48,068 nucleotides of DNA from Thermoplasmata archaeon (GTDB taxonomy: Archaea > Thermoplasmatota > E2 > DHVEG-1): assembly GCA_030640585.1 (NCBI GenBank), contig DAOWIZ010000018.1, forward strand, positions 1 to 48,068, read 5' to 3'. Every line of letters starts with the position of its first letter. Positions within the stretch are counted from its first letter, which is position 1. Below, in pieces: positions 16,016 through 24,276 of this stretch. Position numbers and translations under genes: made by a program. The notes under the pieces are model-generated. The model saw nothing but the letters and a program-made list of their open reading frames with translations, was not told where the DNA came from and ran no database searches.

Positions 16016-16987
16016 TTACACATTTTTCGTATCATCATATTCGTCATCTAAATTTTCTTCTTTTGAGGAATTGTATGTGAAAAAATCAGTTAAACTTGAT
16101 TGTTTTTTATCTTTTTCTTGTTCTATTGCCTCAAAAAAGTTTGAGGTTAATGCTTTAGATCCAGAAATTGAAGAATGACTTAATTTTGTATACTTTATCG
16201 TAAATGCAAATTGTTCAAGTGATACATTTTCGAACCATCCAACATGTCTTCCAATATTAACTGCTTCAGTCCATTTTTTTTCATTAATTATTCCATATGG
16301 TCTTAATATTTCTCCAAGCTTTTCTTTATTTATCTCAATTCCGTTTTTGTCTTCTCCATAATATTTTTCAATAGCTCGTAAAACAATAAATTGTAATAAA
16401 TAAATTGGATGGCAACTATTTTTTAATATTCTAAATGCCCCGATACCTTTTGATAACAATGGAACATTAATTTTTGGAAAAGATTTACTAAATTTTCCCC
16501 CAGCGCAACTAAAGAATTTTTGAGATTTTGGATAATACCAAAGAGTGAGACCCAACTTTTTCCCTAGTTTAGAACTAATATCTTTTTTACAAACATTAAA
16601 AACTTCTAAAGCAGTAGAACGATGATTCTGAGGGGACACAAGAAAGACATCAACATAAGGTATAAAGTCAGTTCCAGTTAGTAATTTAAGACTTTGAGGA
16701 GATATATTAGCATAAGCTAACAATTGATCTTTCTTGTTCGTCGGGTCACTTGTTTCTTCAATTAAAAGTACTGCATCTTTATTTTTAGAAACATATACTA
16801 AATCTGCTTCGAAAATATCTTTTTTTAATTTTATATCTTTATTTGTATGAAGTTCTACTTCATTTCCATAATATTTATAGATATTTTTATAGTTTTCAAA
16901 AATAGCTGAATCTATTTTTTCAATAAGACGATGTCTTTCAAGGTAGCCAAAATAATTTCTTTTACTACGTTCATCAATTTTTACCAA
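16016..16987 (-). CDS. Unknown protein with nuclease-like N-terminus, first gene pair partner
   Basis: A 323-aa protein of no family I can name. Residues 57-80 (KDIFEADLVYVSKNKDAVLL then IEETSD) have the shape of a PD-(D/E)XK core: an acidic residue on one strand (D62) and a glutamate ending the next (E77), although the usual lysine is replaced by Thr. VDVFLVSPQNHRSTALEVF further on resembles the strand-helix part of that fold. The C-terminal 50 residues are charged and probably disordered. It lies 3 nt after the next gene on the same strand, so the two form an operon. No signal peptide or membrane segment is present. A defence role is inferred only from the surroundings. Confidence 0.6.
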   Translation of the reverse strand: MVKIDERSKRNYFGYLERHRLIEKIDSAIFENYKNIYKYYGNEVELHTNKDIKLKKDIFEADLVYVSKNKDAVLLIEETSDPTNKKDQLLAYANISPQSLKLLTGTDFIPYVDVFLVSPQNHRSTALEVFNVCKKDISSKLGKKLGLTLWYYPKSQKFFSCAGGKFSKSFPKINVPLLSKGIGAFRILKNSCHPIYLLQFIVLRAIEKYYGEDKNGIEINKEKLGEILRPYGIINEKKWTEAVNIGRHVGWFENVSLEQFAFTIKYTKLSHSSISGSKALTSNFFEAIEQEKDKKQSSLTDFFTYNSSKEENLDDEYDDTKNV

Positions 16988-16990
16988 CTA

Positions 16991-18010
16991 TTACTCACCA
17001 ATGGTAATTTTTTGGAAGTCAATATCAGGATCAATGTAGGAAGCCATTCGAGAAACTAATCTTCTAATTGCAGATCTAGCTTCTGATGGATTTTCAGAAT
17101 AAATAAATAATTCATCGTCATTAATAGTCAGTTGTAATGATTTCCTTTCTCTCAGATCTAAAATATTGGCTCTATCTGGCCCCAAAGGAATGCCTATGTA
17201 TCCATGTGCCCCTCCAGATGATGTGAACATATTAAGTATTGCTTCATTACGTTTTTCTATCGTTCCTTTAATTTTTTTTATTGAAGGCATTTTAATTTTT
17301 ACAATATCTTCAATTTGACGATAAGATACACCATCAATCACTGTTTTATGTGATTGTGAGAACCCATATGATTCATCCCATTTTCTTAAAAAACTAACAT
17401 ACTTACCTGTAATGAAAATAATTGATTTTGATAAACCACTACTAAATGAAATTCTCCCTTGATTTGTCATTTCAAATTTGATAAGATCTCCATCATTCCC
17501 CATTTCAATTCCGATTTTACGTGGATGGAGCGCATGCTGTTTTTCAAGCCGATTTATCACTTCTTTTGTTTTTCTTCCTCGTACTTGGACAGTAATTCCA
17601 TATCCTGAATATTCATTATGTGGTTGGAACTGGGTTCTTTCAATAACAATTTTCCCTCCGTCTTTAACAAAGATGCGTGTCAATTCATAAAATCGTTCTT
17701 TATTTAACCAAGGGATTCGAAGAGTAGGATGTTGTCGAAGGAATTGTTCAATTTTTCTTGTTCCATCTTCATCCTGTGTATGATAAACTACAACTCCCCA
17801 GTCCCATTCATCAAAATAAAATTCAAAATCCTTGGTTGAATAATAAAATTCTTTTTCTCCCTTAGTTTCAACTGGCTTTCGTTTTTCTTTCTCAAATATC
17901 GAATGATTTGGACTAAAAAAGGCAATATATACTTTGAGATTTTTCGCTCTTGCACCTTTTTCCCAATCAACTGATTTACTCAGTAATTCTTTTAGGTGCT
18001 CTGTTTTCAT
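16991..18010 (-). CDS. Unknown protein, partner of the 16016-16987 gene
   Basis: A 339-aa soluble protein, not recognised. I chose the ATG at 18010 (MKTEHLKELL) because a GAGGT lies 8 nt upstream; the longer frame to 18094 runs into the operator repeats. It is rich in beta-strand-like segments and ends in a helical region (EARSAIRRLVSRMASYID). A GYIGIPLGPDRANI stretch near residue 265 is notable, but I cannot link it to a known site. It is the promoter-proximal gene of a two-gene operon whose second member may be a nuclease. The operon is divergent from a ribbon-helix-helix gene across a repeat-rich gap. Confidence 0.6.
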   Translation of the reverse strand: MKTEHLKELLSKSVDWEKGARAKNLKVYIAFFSPNHSIFEKEKRKPVETKGEKEFYYSTKDFEFYFDEWDWGVVVYHTQDEDGTRKIEQFLRQHPTLRIPWLNKERFYELTRIFVKDGGKIVIERTQFQPHNEYSGYGITVQVRGRKTKEVINRLEKQHALHPRKIGIEMGNDGDLIKFEMTNQGRISFSSGLSKSIIFITGKYVSFLRKWDESYGFSQSHKTVIDGVSYRQIEDIVKIKMPSIKKIKGTIEKRNEAILNMFTSSGGAHGYIGIPLGPDRANILDLRERKSLQLTINDDELFIYSENPSEARSAIRRLVSRMASYIDPDIDFQKITIGE

Positions 18011-18087
18011 CAAAGAAACCTCTTTTTGAAATATGTAATCTGAGCGGCCAGTATAACTTTTTCTATGCATAAAATCAACTTCTTTAT

Positions 18088-18178
18088 TATACAAGTAATA
18101 CTACTTAAATTTTACTTGTATATTACTTGATATACAAAAAATTTAGCAATATACAAATAGCTTATATTTGATATACAA
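18088..18178. promoter_or_regulatory. Operator-like repeats between divergent genes
   Basis: TATACAAGTAA (18088-18098) is the exact reverse complement of TTACTTGTATA (18112-18122), followed at once by a variant TTACTTGATATA (18123-18134). TTGATATACAA occurs at 18127-18137 and again at 18168-18178. Such clustered short repeats are typical binding sites for ribbon-helix-helix proteins, and one is encoded directly downstream at 18204. Confidence 0.55.
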
Positions 18179-18203
18179 TTGATGTGAGGAGAATAGCATA
18201 ACT

Positions 18204-18395
18204 ATGCCAAAAAAATCATCTAGTGTAAAAACAAAACCCGTACCAATAAGATTATCAGAACCCATGATTGAAGCAATTGACTTTGCAATAGAACTTGGCC
18301 AAGGCAATGATAGAAACGATGTCATCCGAACAGCTATTGCTAATTATTTAAGAGAGTTAAACGTGACAAATGAAATGAAAAAAAGAAAAGTTTAG
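18204..18395 (+). CDS. Ribbon-helix-helix (CopG-like) DNA-binding protein
   Basis: A 63-aa basic protein. KPVPIRLSEPMIEAIDFAIE followed by GNDRNDVIRTAIANYLRE is the strand-helix-helix pattern of RHH repressors. GAGGAG lies upstream at 18186-18191. It is divergent from the unknown two-gene operon, with repeats in between that it probably binds, so it is the likely repressor of that operon and of itself. Its end overlaps the end of the DUF2779 gene by 4 nt on the opposite strand. It could also be an antitoxin, but I see no partner toxin. Confidence 0.75.
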   Translation: MPKKSSSVKTKPVPIRLSEPMIEAIDFAIELGQGNDRNDVIRTAIANYLRELNVTNEMKKRKV

Positions 18396-19837
18396 TTTGC
18401 AATCGTATATAATTTTTCATGTAATTTTACCATTGCAATTGTATCTTGTTTACAATATTTTAATAGATTTTGTTTATGCTTTTCTATTTCTTTTTTATCA
18501 TACTTTTTTAACATCATATATGCAAAAATTGCACTTGCTGTTAACCCATCAGAAATATCAAATCCGTCATAAGAAAATTCTGGAATTAAAACGGGACAAG
18601 TTACTTTTACTGAAGTTTTACCATGAAATTCTGGATTGTAATAATTATTTCTAATTATTGCCTCTAAATCAACTAATCTTTCTAAAATCACGTCAAAATC
18701 TTTTTTTAGATCTAGATATAGACCTTTAAGATAGTTAATAATCCTTTTCTCAAAACTACTATAGACAATAATACTTCCTGCTTCTTCTAAATCCAATATT
18801 AACTTTTTTGCGAGGTCTTCCCTGTAATCTCCATCAGGATTTGATAAAAATTCAAAATGGTCAACTATATGCCCAGGTTTTGAACATTTATGAATTGAAT
18901 ATTGTGTTGGAATTTGTTCATAAGGCTTTGTGTCGGGTAGTAATGGCAAAGCTGTCTGATAAGTTTCAAAATCTAAATAAAAAGATGGCCATATTATTTT
19001 ATCTAAATCTTTTTTTAGATTTTTATCTATATGTTGTGTATTATTTTTTACGCAGTCCTTCACTAAATTCTGTTTTGCAGATAATGAAAAACCATCAGGA
19101 ATGTCTTCAATAAATGTAACTCCCGACTGTAATAAAGTATTAAATTTTGTTTTTCCTAACCGAGGAATGTCAAAAAGATGATTTTTATATTTTTTCCCTA
19201 TACAGTCATTGAATATTTTACAATATTTACATTCATATCTGAGAGATGAAGTAGGTTTTTCATCAGTACTGGTAATATTATCTATTTGATCCCATAACCG
19301 ATCAAATTCTTTTACTTTTTCAATAACATCATCTGTATGATCAATTTCTCTAAAAAGATCTTTATCATCCATGCCCAGACGATAATCAGGAGAAATTAAA
19401 AATAAAGATATTTTTGATATATCAAATCCTGATTTATTCATTACCATTGTTGTATATGCCATATCATCAATATATTCATCTTTATCATTCATACCAGATT
19501 TTACTTCGATCATTTTCCATTTGTTATCTATTAACTCTAATATATCTGCTTTAGCTGCATAATTATCAACTAAAAAGGCGCTTTCAAAAAGAGTTGGCAT
19601 TATTCTCTTGTTTAACATATCACTTGTTTTTTTTGCATTTTCTTCAAAATTAGGTGCATATATAATCGCTCCATTTGGATAAAGATTTTGAGCTTTTTTC
19701 CCAATAGTCCTACCTTGCTCCATTAGAAATCTATCAGAGATAGTTAATGGTTTGGTAAATCCCTTGTTTCTTATAATCCATCCCAATGTTGGACAATTTA
19801 TTGCATTTAGAAATACTGTTTTATTAACATTATTCAA
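18392..19837 (-). CDS. DUF2779 protein: RecB/Cas4-like nuclease fused to DEDD exonuclease fold
   Basis: A 481-aa protein using the TTG at 19837, which follows GGAGGGAAGAA; the 23 extra residues of the longer frame lack family character. The N-terminal domain has a PD-(D/E)XK site, D98 (AKADILEL) with E111-x-K113 (MIEVKSG), and four cysteines arranged as in Fe-S Cas4/AddB nucleases: C15 and C203/C206/C212 (CKYCKIFNDC). The C-terminal DUF2779 domain starts near FYLDFETYQTALP (D288, E290) and carries a DEDD-type exonuclease pattern, ending in KYCKQDTIAMVKLHEKL. The function is unproven; the architecture indicates DNA or RNA processing. It is divergent from a DnaQ-like exonuclease gene. Confidence 0.78.
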   Translation of the reverse strand: MNNVNKTVFLNAINCPTLGWIIRNKGFTKPLTISDRFLMEQGRTIGKKAQNLYPNGAIIYAPNFEENAKKTSDMLNKRIMPTLFESAFLVDNYAAKADILELIDNKWKMIEVKSGMNDKDEYIDDMAYTTMVMNKSGFDISKISLFLISPDYRLGMDDKDLFREIDHTDDVIEKVKEFDRLWDQIDNITSTDEKPTSSLRYECKYCKIFNDCIGKKYKNHLFDIPRLGKTKFNTLLQSGVTFIEDIPDGFSLSAKQNLVKDCVKNNTQHIDKNLKKDLDKIIWPSFYLDFETYQTALPLLPDTKPYEQIPTQYSIHKCSKPGHIVDHFEFLSNPDGDYREDLAKKLILDLEEAGSIIVYSSFEKRIINYLKGLYLDLKKDFDVILERLVDLEAIIRNNYYNPEFHGKTSVKVTCPVLIPEFSYDGFDISDGLTASAIFAYMMLKKYDKKEIEKHKQNLLKYCKQDTIAMVKLHEKLYTIAN

Positions 19838-19920
19838 TTTTTCTTCCCTCCATTCATATATGTAAATAAAAGATGCTTTTAAATAACATTTTAAGATATG
19901 AAACATGGAGTTTTTTAATT

Positions 19921-20493
19921 ATGGGTAAAAAAGTATTTTGGTTAGATGTAGAAACTACGGGTTTAGATCCTGAACAGCAAGATATTATCCAACTTGCTTT
20001 TTTAATAGAAATCGATGGCGAAATCGCTGAAAGCCAAAATATGTTAATGCAACCTTTTAATTATAATGAAGTGCAACAAGACGCTCTTGATGTTCATGGT
20101 AGAACCATTGAAGAAATAAAAACATATCCTGATCCTCGTAAAACATATACTGATTTAATTTCTGTCCTTGAAAAATATGTAGATAGATATAATCCTTCAG
20201 ATAAGTTTCATCCAGCTGGCTATAATGCCAGATTTGACATGGATTTTTTAAGACAGTTCTTTATTAAAAATGGAGACGTTTATTATGGATCTTGGTTTAA
20301 TTATAAAGCAATTGACCCGATGTCTTTATTACACATACTTGATGGAATTGGAAGTGTTTCAATAGAGAATTATAAACTAGAAACTGTATGTAAACACTTT
20401 GATATATGTCATGATGCTCATGATGCATTAAGTGATATAACTGCAACAAGAGAACTTACAAAACTTATTTGTTCAAAATATATTAAAGGTTGA
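19921..20493 (+). CDS. DnaQ-like DEDDh 3'-5' exonuclease
   Basis: A 190-aa protein starting at the ATG at 19921. Exo I is WLDVETTGLD (D9, E11), Exo II is HPAGYNARFDMDFLRQF, and Exo III is CHDAHDALSDITATREL (H then D, DEDDh type). DALDVHGRT (residues 55-63) matches the IHGI-like element of DnaQ proteins. It acts as a stand-alone 3'-5' exonuclease on DNA or RNA ends, since no polymerase domain is present. It shares a divergent promoter region with the DUF2779 gene, so two exonuclease folds are encoded back to back. This could be a repair or anti-invader pair, which is inference. Confidence 0.85.
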   Translation: MGKKVFWLDVETTGLDPEQQDIIQLAFLIEIDGEIAESQNMLMQPFNYNEVQQDALDVHGRTIEEIKTYPDPRKTYTDLISVLEKYVDRYNPSDKFHPAGYNARFDMDFLRQFFIKNGDVYYGSWFNYKAIDPMSLLHILDGIGSVSIENYKLETVCKHFDICHDAHDALSDITATRELTKLICSKYIKG

Positions 20494-20514
20494 ATTTAGT
20501 ATTGTTTTGCATTA

Positions 20515-22350
20515 TTAAAAATCGTAGAGAGAGTCAACATAGAATTTATGATGAAACGAAGAAATATTTTTAGATAAAAAAGCTAAATAATTAGAATAAT
20601 ATTTTTCGATATACTCGCAATACATTTTTCCCTCAGGCGCAATCTCGAATTGATAGTAGGTATGATTTCTTTGATTAAAATAATCTAAAAGACTATGCCT
20701 CTTTTCAGGATCATAATCACGAATTGATCTTGATTTTTCTTCAATTGAAATTTTTAGCAATCCAATAGAACCGAGCTTCATTATGTCTTCAAATAATTCA
20801 GGAGAATATAGAAAGTCAAAATCCATATTAAATTTATAAGCAAAGGAGTTTTGATAATTTTTCTGAACCCACTCTATCATCTCATAAATCTTTGTAATAA
20901 ATATCATAGGCACCTGAAAGTCCCCATGTACTCTCAAATATTCATAAAAAAACAATAGCAGCAATTCGAGTTGATATGATTTTTTAATTCTTTCTTTATC
21001 TATTTTTTTTCCTATAATGTTTTTTATATCACACCAATTTTTCTTAATTAACTTATTGCATGATTTTATATTATTATCTTTTTGGCAGAAAAAATATAGA
21101 GAGCCGCTACCCAATATTTCCATAGTGAGACTAGCCGCTAGCTTAGATTCATCATATAAAAAACGATGTGTGTCGCATATTTTAACTCGTAGGGATTTCG
21201 GTATCCCCCGCAATGCCGTACTTCCTATGTAGATTCTTTGTTTTTGAATTATTTTATTTACTTCTTTCTCGACATCGCTAATTATTGAAGGATTTTGGTT
21301 TAACAATTCTATGTACAATTTAATGTCTGGAGTTATAGCATGGGCTTTCAAATCGCATGTGCAACAAAAAACTCCTCCCCCTCGCAATTCATCTATTAAT
21401 TTTTTAGCTTCGTTAGTACCTTTATTTTTGATAAAATTTAGCAAATCATTATCGTCATATTCCCAAAAGAATTTATCCAGTTCTTGTTCTACTTCCTTTT
21501 TACTACTTGTGTCTAAAAGTTTTTTAAGCGTATATTCTAAAGCTTTTATTAGCATTATATTAGCAGCTACATTTTTTGGATGATTTATTATATTTGAATA
21601 ATAATGATACCTAGATATTAGAAAAGCTTCTCCAAGATTTATAGAAACTATTTCATCAAAAGATCTGTTTTCACCTTTTTTACCAATAACTAATTTATCC
21701 TTATCTCTTGATACATTTTCCAATATATGTTCCAAATTAAAACCAATAAAATTAATTCCAGTATGTAAACCATCACGAATAAGATAATCTATTCTATCTG
21801 CATCAATTTCTCCAGATATTATGCTGGATAGAAATTTATCTTCTTCGCTTAAACTCTTTTTCTTACCTGTTGCAATATTACCAATATTCGTAAAAAAAGA
21901 ATTTGATTTTTCGGTTATCCCTGCCTCTTTCAAAGCTTCTTTCACAACTGATTTATTACCCAGATTTGCAATTATGTTTCTCGTATACGCTTCATGCTTC
22001 CTGTATCGAGGTTGCGCTATTTTCTCCATTCTTTTAAGCCCAAGCTCTATGGTATGAGAAAAGGCAGAATGTCCTATATCATGCAATAGGCCAGCTAAGC
22101 GAATCTTTTGTCGATGCGTTTCATTAAATTCATTTTTAAACCTTTCAAAAATCAAATCAGCTATATGCATAGTACCTAATGAATGCTCAAATCTTGTATG
22201 CAATGCTCCTGGAAAAACAACGCTGGCAACGCCCAACTGTTTTATTCTTTTTAATCTTTGAAACTGTGGTAAATCTATCAATGTTTTTTCTAGCTTTGTT
22301 AATCTGATATACTTGTGTACGGGGTCAGGTATAGATGAGTCTAATTCCAT
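20515..22350 (-). CDS. HD-domain phosphohydrolase (dNTPase/SAMHD1-like)
   Basis: A 611-aa protein. The N-terminal HD domain has the dGTPase/COG1078 pattern: FPGALHTRFEHSLGTMHIA (H56 as first metal ligand), GLLHDIGHSAFSHTIE (H90-D91) and DADRIDYLIRDG (distal D). The family hydrolyses dNTPs to nucleoside and triphosphate, and members act in antiviral dNTP depletion or nucleotide balance. The C-terminal 300 residues are family-variable, alpha-helical and Lys/Asn/Tyr-rich, and I do not recognise them. It is a single gene, with a 160-nt AT-rich gap before the next + strand gene. Its location inside a mobile element favours a defence role. Confidence 0.82.
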   Translation of the reverse strand: MELDSSIPDPVHKYIRLTKLEKTLIDLPQFQRLKRIKQLGVASVVFPGALHTRFEHSLGTMHIADLIFERFKNEFNETHRQKIRLAGLLHDIGHSAFSHTIELGLKRMEKIAQPRYRKHEAYTRNIIANLGNKSVVKEALKEAGITEKSNSFFTNIGNIATGKKKSLSEEDKFLSSIISGEIDADRIDYLIRDGLHTGINFIGFNLEHILENVSRDKDKLVIGKKGENRSFDEIVSINLGEAFLISRYHYYSNIINHPKNVAANIMLIKALEYTLKKLLDTSSKKEVEQELDKFFWEYDDNDLLNFIKNKGTNEAKKLIDELRGGGVFCCTCDLKAHAITPDIKLYIELLNQNPSIISDVEKEVNKIIQKQRIYIGSTALRGIPKSLRVKICDTHRFLYDESKLAASLTMEILGSGSLYFFCQKDNNIKSCNKLIKKNWCDIKNIIGKKIDKERIKKSYQLELLLLFFYEYLRVHGDFQVPMIFITKIYEMIEWVQKNYQNSFAYKFNMDFDFLYSPELFEDIMKLGSIGLLKISIEEKSRSIRDYDPEKRHSLLDYFNQRNHTYYQFEIAPEGKMYCEYIEKYYSNYLAFLSKNISSFHHKFYVDSLYDF

Positions 22351-22421
22351 AAATAAACAAATCTAATAAATTGATATAACTATATCGATAGTTGTCTTTT
22401 TTACTCTCCCCACCAAAACCC

Positions 22422-22448
22422 AGGGTTGTTTTTTTAAAGAAACAAAAG
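22422..22448 (+). promoter_or_regulatory. Shared upstream element, copy 1
   Basis: AGGGTTG, a T-run, then TTTAAAGAAACAA, directly before a TATA-like TTTATAAAC (22450-22458) and 66 nt from the start of the RAMA gene. Nearly the same sequence occurs at 23437-23461 and 24830-24854. Confidence 0.6.
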
Positions 22449-22513
22449 ATTTATAAACTCTAATACTATTGCCCTCTACAATGTTAAGAAATAAAGAATA
22501 AAAGAGGAATAAG

Positions 22514-22942
22514 ATGACTAAAATAATAAGAATATCAGATGAAGTATGGAACGTATTGCGGGATATGGGGAAGACAGGAGACTCGTTTGATGATGTACTA
22601 AGAAAAATATTAAAGGTTGAATCTGAGAATCAAAAAGGCCAAGACCTTACATGTAGAGGTGGCAGAATCCCGCATGGAACAAAAGTAACAGCTACATATA
22701 ACAGAGAGAGATATGAAGCTGAAATTAAAAATGGTAAATTTCGATATAATGGTAAAGCATACAATGGACCATCTCCAGCAGCTATGAGCATTACAAATAG
22801 CTCAGTTAATGGATGGTCATTTTGGGGAATAGAAAAAGAAGGAAAATGGAAACCACTAGTACATTTCAGAAAACATGTTTTTAACCAAAAAAATAAAAGT
22901 AATTCATGGAAAAAATATAAGAGAGATAATGCCAAAATTTAA
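22514..22942 (+). CDS. RHH-like plus RAMA-domain protein
   Basis: A 142-aa basic protein. Residues 1-37 (TKIIRISDEVWNVLRDMG, then GDSFDDVLRKIL) look like a ribbon-helix-helix or VapB-type module. Residues 44-105 match the RAMA / DUF2924-like pattern: PHGTKVTATYNRERYEAEI, FRYNGKAYNGPSPAAM and NGWSFWGIE. RAMA domains are linked to restriction enzymes and DNA methylases and are thought to read DNA modification. AGAGGAATAAG before the ATG is a good SD. Transcription probably depends on the repeated element at 22422. It might be a reader or regulator for the element's R-M system; that link is inferred. Confidence 0.7.
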   Translation: MTKIIRISDEVWNVLRDMGKTGDSFDDVLRKILKVESENQKGQDLTCRGGRIPHGTKVTATYNRERYEAEIKNGKFRYNGKAYNGPSPAAMSITNSSVNGWSFWGIEKEGKWKPLVHFRKHVFNQKNKSNSWKKYKRDNAKI

Positions 22943-22992
22943 AGAATATCTTGAATTAAAATTAAAAAAATAATTACTGTTTAAAATCTTGT

Positions 22993-23013
22993 TTTTCATC
23001 ATCTTTTTATCCT
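22993..23013 (+). repeat. Direct repeat at gene ends, copy 1
   Basis: TTTTCATCATCTTTTTATCC (22993-23012) is almost identical to 24277-24296. It follows the RAMA gene by 50 nt and overlaps the stop of the convergent zinc-finger gene. The T-rich core could be a terminator. Confidence 0.4.
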
Positions 23014-23387
23014 ATAGTTTTCAATTCTTTATTGGCTTGAAAATTCCTCCTATCTAAACAACTTGTGCAATGAAGTTTAGAACGTGAATAATCAATAGGG
23101 TTTTTACCGCATTGCCTACAAAGCCCTTTAGCCACCCTTCTCTTTTCGTATATTTTGTTCATTTTCTCTCTTTTTTTCAGGCAGGCAGGACAATAGCGAG
23201 TCCATCCCTCAGGTCTTGGTTTGCCACAGTCATAGCAAAGACCTGCCTTCAGCCGTCTCCTATGCCATTCTCTGTGGTATTTTCTTTCACAGTCTTTGCA
23301 GTAACTTGACAACTTGTCTTTTTTCGAGTTATCATTATAAAACTGCGGTGCAGGCAGAAATCGATGACATCTAAAGCATTCCTTCAT
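23007..23387 (-). CDS. Multi-zinc-finger protein (HNH-associated type)
   Basis: A 126-aa Cys/Lys/Arg-rich protein with six C-x2-C pairs: CFRC, CKDC, CYDC, CPAC, CRQC and CTSC, giving probably three zinc sites. The first unit (CFRCHRFLPAPQFYND, then YCKDC) is the same module as in the 24378-24815 protein. Such units occur in phage-type proteins next to HNH nucleases, but the HNH catalytic residues are not evident here, so it may only bind nucleic acid. No partner gene is on the same strand. Confidence 0.6.
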   Translation of the reverse strand: MKECFRCHRFLPAPQFYNDNSKKDKLSSYCKDCERKYHREWHRRRLKAGLCYDCGKPRPEGWTRYCPACLKKREKMNKIYEKRRVAKGLCRQCGKNPIDYSRSKLHCTSCLDRRNFQANKELKTIG

Positions 23388-23436
23388 TGAACAACACGCT
23401 TACTCTTATCTGTTGATATACTAATTAAAGTTTCTT

Positions 23437-23461
23437 AGGGTTGGTTTTTTAAAGGGACAAC
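23437..23461 (+). promoter_or_regulatory. Shared upstream element, copy 2
   Basis: AGGGTTGG, a T-run, then TTTAAAGGGACAAC, only 13 nt before the ATG at 23475. If TTTTTTAAAG is itself the TATA box, the transcript is leaderless. If TTTATTAAA further down is the TATA box, translation must begin at the ATGs at 23511/23514. Confidence 0.6.
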
Positions 23462-23474
23462 TATTGTTTATTAA

Positions 23475-23972
23475 ATGATTAAAATGTATAAAAAACAATC
23501 TTTTGAAGATATGATGACATCTGAAAAAGAGGTTGCAGATTACCTGTCTCATCTTGGTATCTTTTGGGAGTATGAACGACCTGTTTTTGTATATGATGAT
23601 AAAGGCAGGCCAAGAGTTTGGACTCCTGATTTTTATCTACCTCAATTAGGTATATATGTTGAGGTCTGCGGTTCTAAAAATTTCAATTATGAATATAGGG
23701 AAAAAGTGTACAAAAACAATGGTATTTTTACTGTATTTATCCACTGGTATAAAGATAAACACAAATGGAAGAAATTTCTTGGCAAAAGATTACAAGAAAT
23801 TGAAAAATATTGGAAAAATAAAGTAGATATGATTACTAATGCTATTTTAACAGAAAAAAAAGTAGAATATCAAAAAGTTGAAAAAGGCTCTTGCCCTTAT
23901 TGTGGTTGTGATGTTTATCTCGGAAGTGAAAATACTGCCAAAATGTGTGGTTTATGTGGGGAAATATGGTAA
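23475..23972 (+). CDS. Vsr-like PD-(D/E)XK nuclease with C-terminal zinc ribbon
   Basis: A 165-aa protein. VWTPDFYLPQLGIYVEVCG (about 48-66) is the Vsr/DUF559-like nuclease core: D52 in TPDFYL and E63 in YVEV. It follows a helix (SEKEVADYLSHLGIFWEYER) typical of small Vsr-type endonucleases. The C-terminus is a zinc ribbon (CPYCGC and CGLCG, about 139-163). Later in-frame ATGs at 23484, 23511 and 23514 are possible starts. The stop overlaps the next start by 7 nt, so translation of the two is coupled. Cleavage of mismatched or foreign DNA is the family precedent; the specific role is unknown. Confidence 0.72.
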   Translation: MIKMYKKQSFEDMMTSEKEVADYLSHLGIFWEYERPVFVYDDKGRPRVWTPDFYLPQLGIYVEVCGSKNFNYEYREKVYKNNGIFTVFIHWYKDKHKWKKFLGKRLQEIEKYWKNKVDMITNAILTEKKVEYQKVEKGSCPYCGCDVYLGSENTAKMCGLCGEIW

Positions 23973-24271
23973 AGAATGATATTGAAGAATTTATTTCAAA
24001 GTTTATTGGACAGGTTAAATCAGGTATACCAAAAGGTTGTGTGTTAAGTAGTAACTTTGATTTTGATCTTTCTGTTGTGACAACGAAAAAAAACAAAGGT
24101 AAATTAGACATACTCTTAGCAACTATGGAGCACACTTCCGATACAAAGCAAGTTCACAGATTAAAATTTTCAATCGCCGACAAAAAATCTCGTGAGGAAA
24201 GCACTCAATATTTAAATAAAGTGATACAAAATTTCGCATCAGAACTATCTAAATTAGATCAATCAAAATAA
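23966..24271 (+). CDS. Small protein resembling Trypco2 domain
   Basis: A 101-aa protein whose ATG (23966) overlaps the stop of the nuclease gene (ATGGTAA). It has an N-terminal helix (DIEEFISKFIGQVKSGIP), a strand FDFDLSVVTTKKNKGKLDIL and then VHRLKFSI. This order resembles the trypsin-co-occurring domain 2 (Trypco2), a small domain found in predicted conflict systems. The match is by eye and tentative. Coupling to a nuclease suggests an inhibitor, sensor or targeting subunit. The last 30 residues are helical and charged. Confidence 0.5.
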   Translation: MVKNDIEEFISKFIGQVKSGIPKGCVLSSNFDFDLSVVTTKKNKGKLDILLATMEHTSDTKQVHRLKFSIADKKSREESTQYLNKVIQNFASELSKLDQSK

Positions 24272-24276
24272 CCTCA

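Noticed and set aside
13059-18178. CRISPR array or Cas adaptation genes among the repeats
   Set aside because: The repeats are short, few and not regularly spaced, and no cas1/cas2 is present; the Cas4-like domain belongs to DUF2779.
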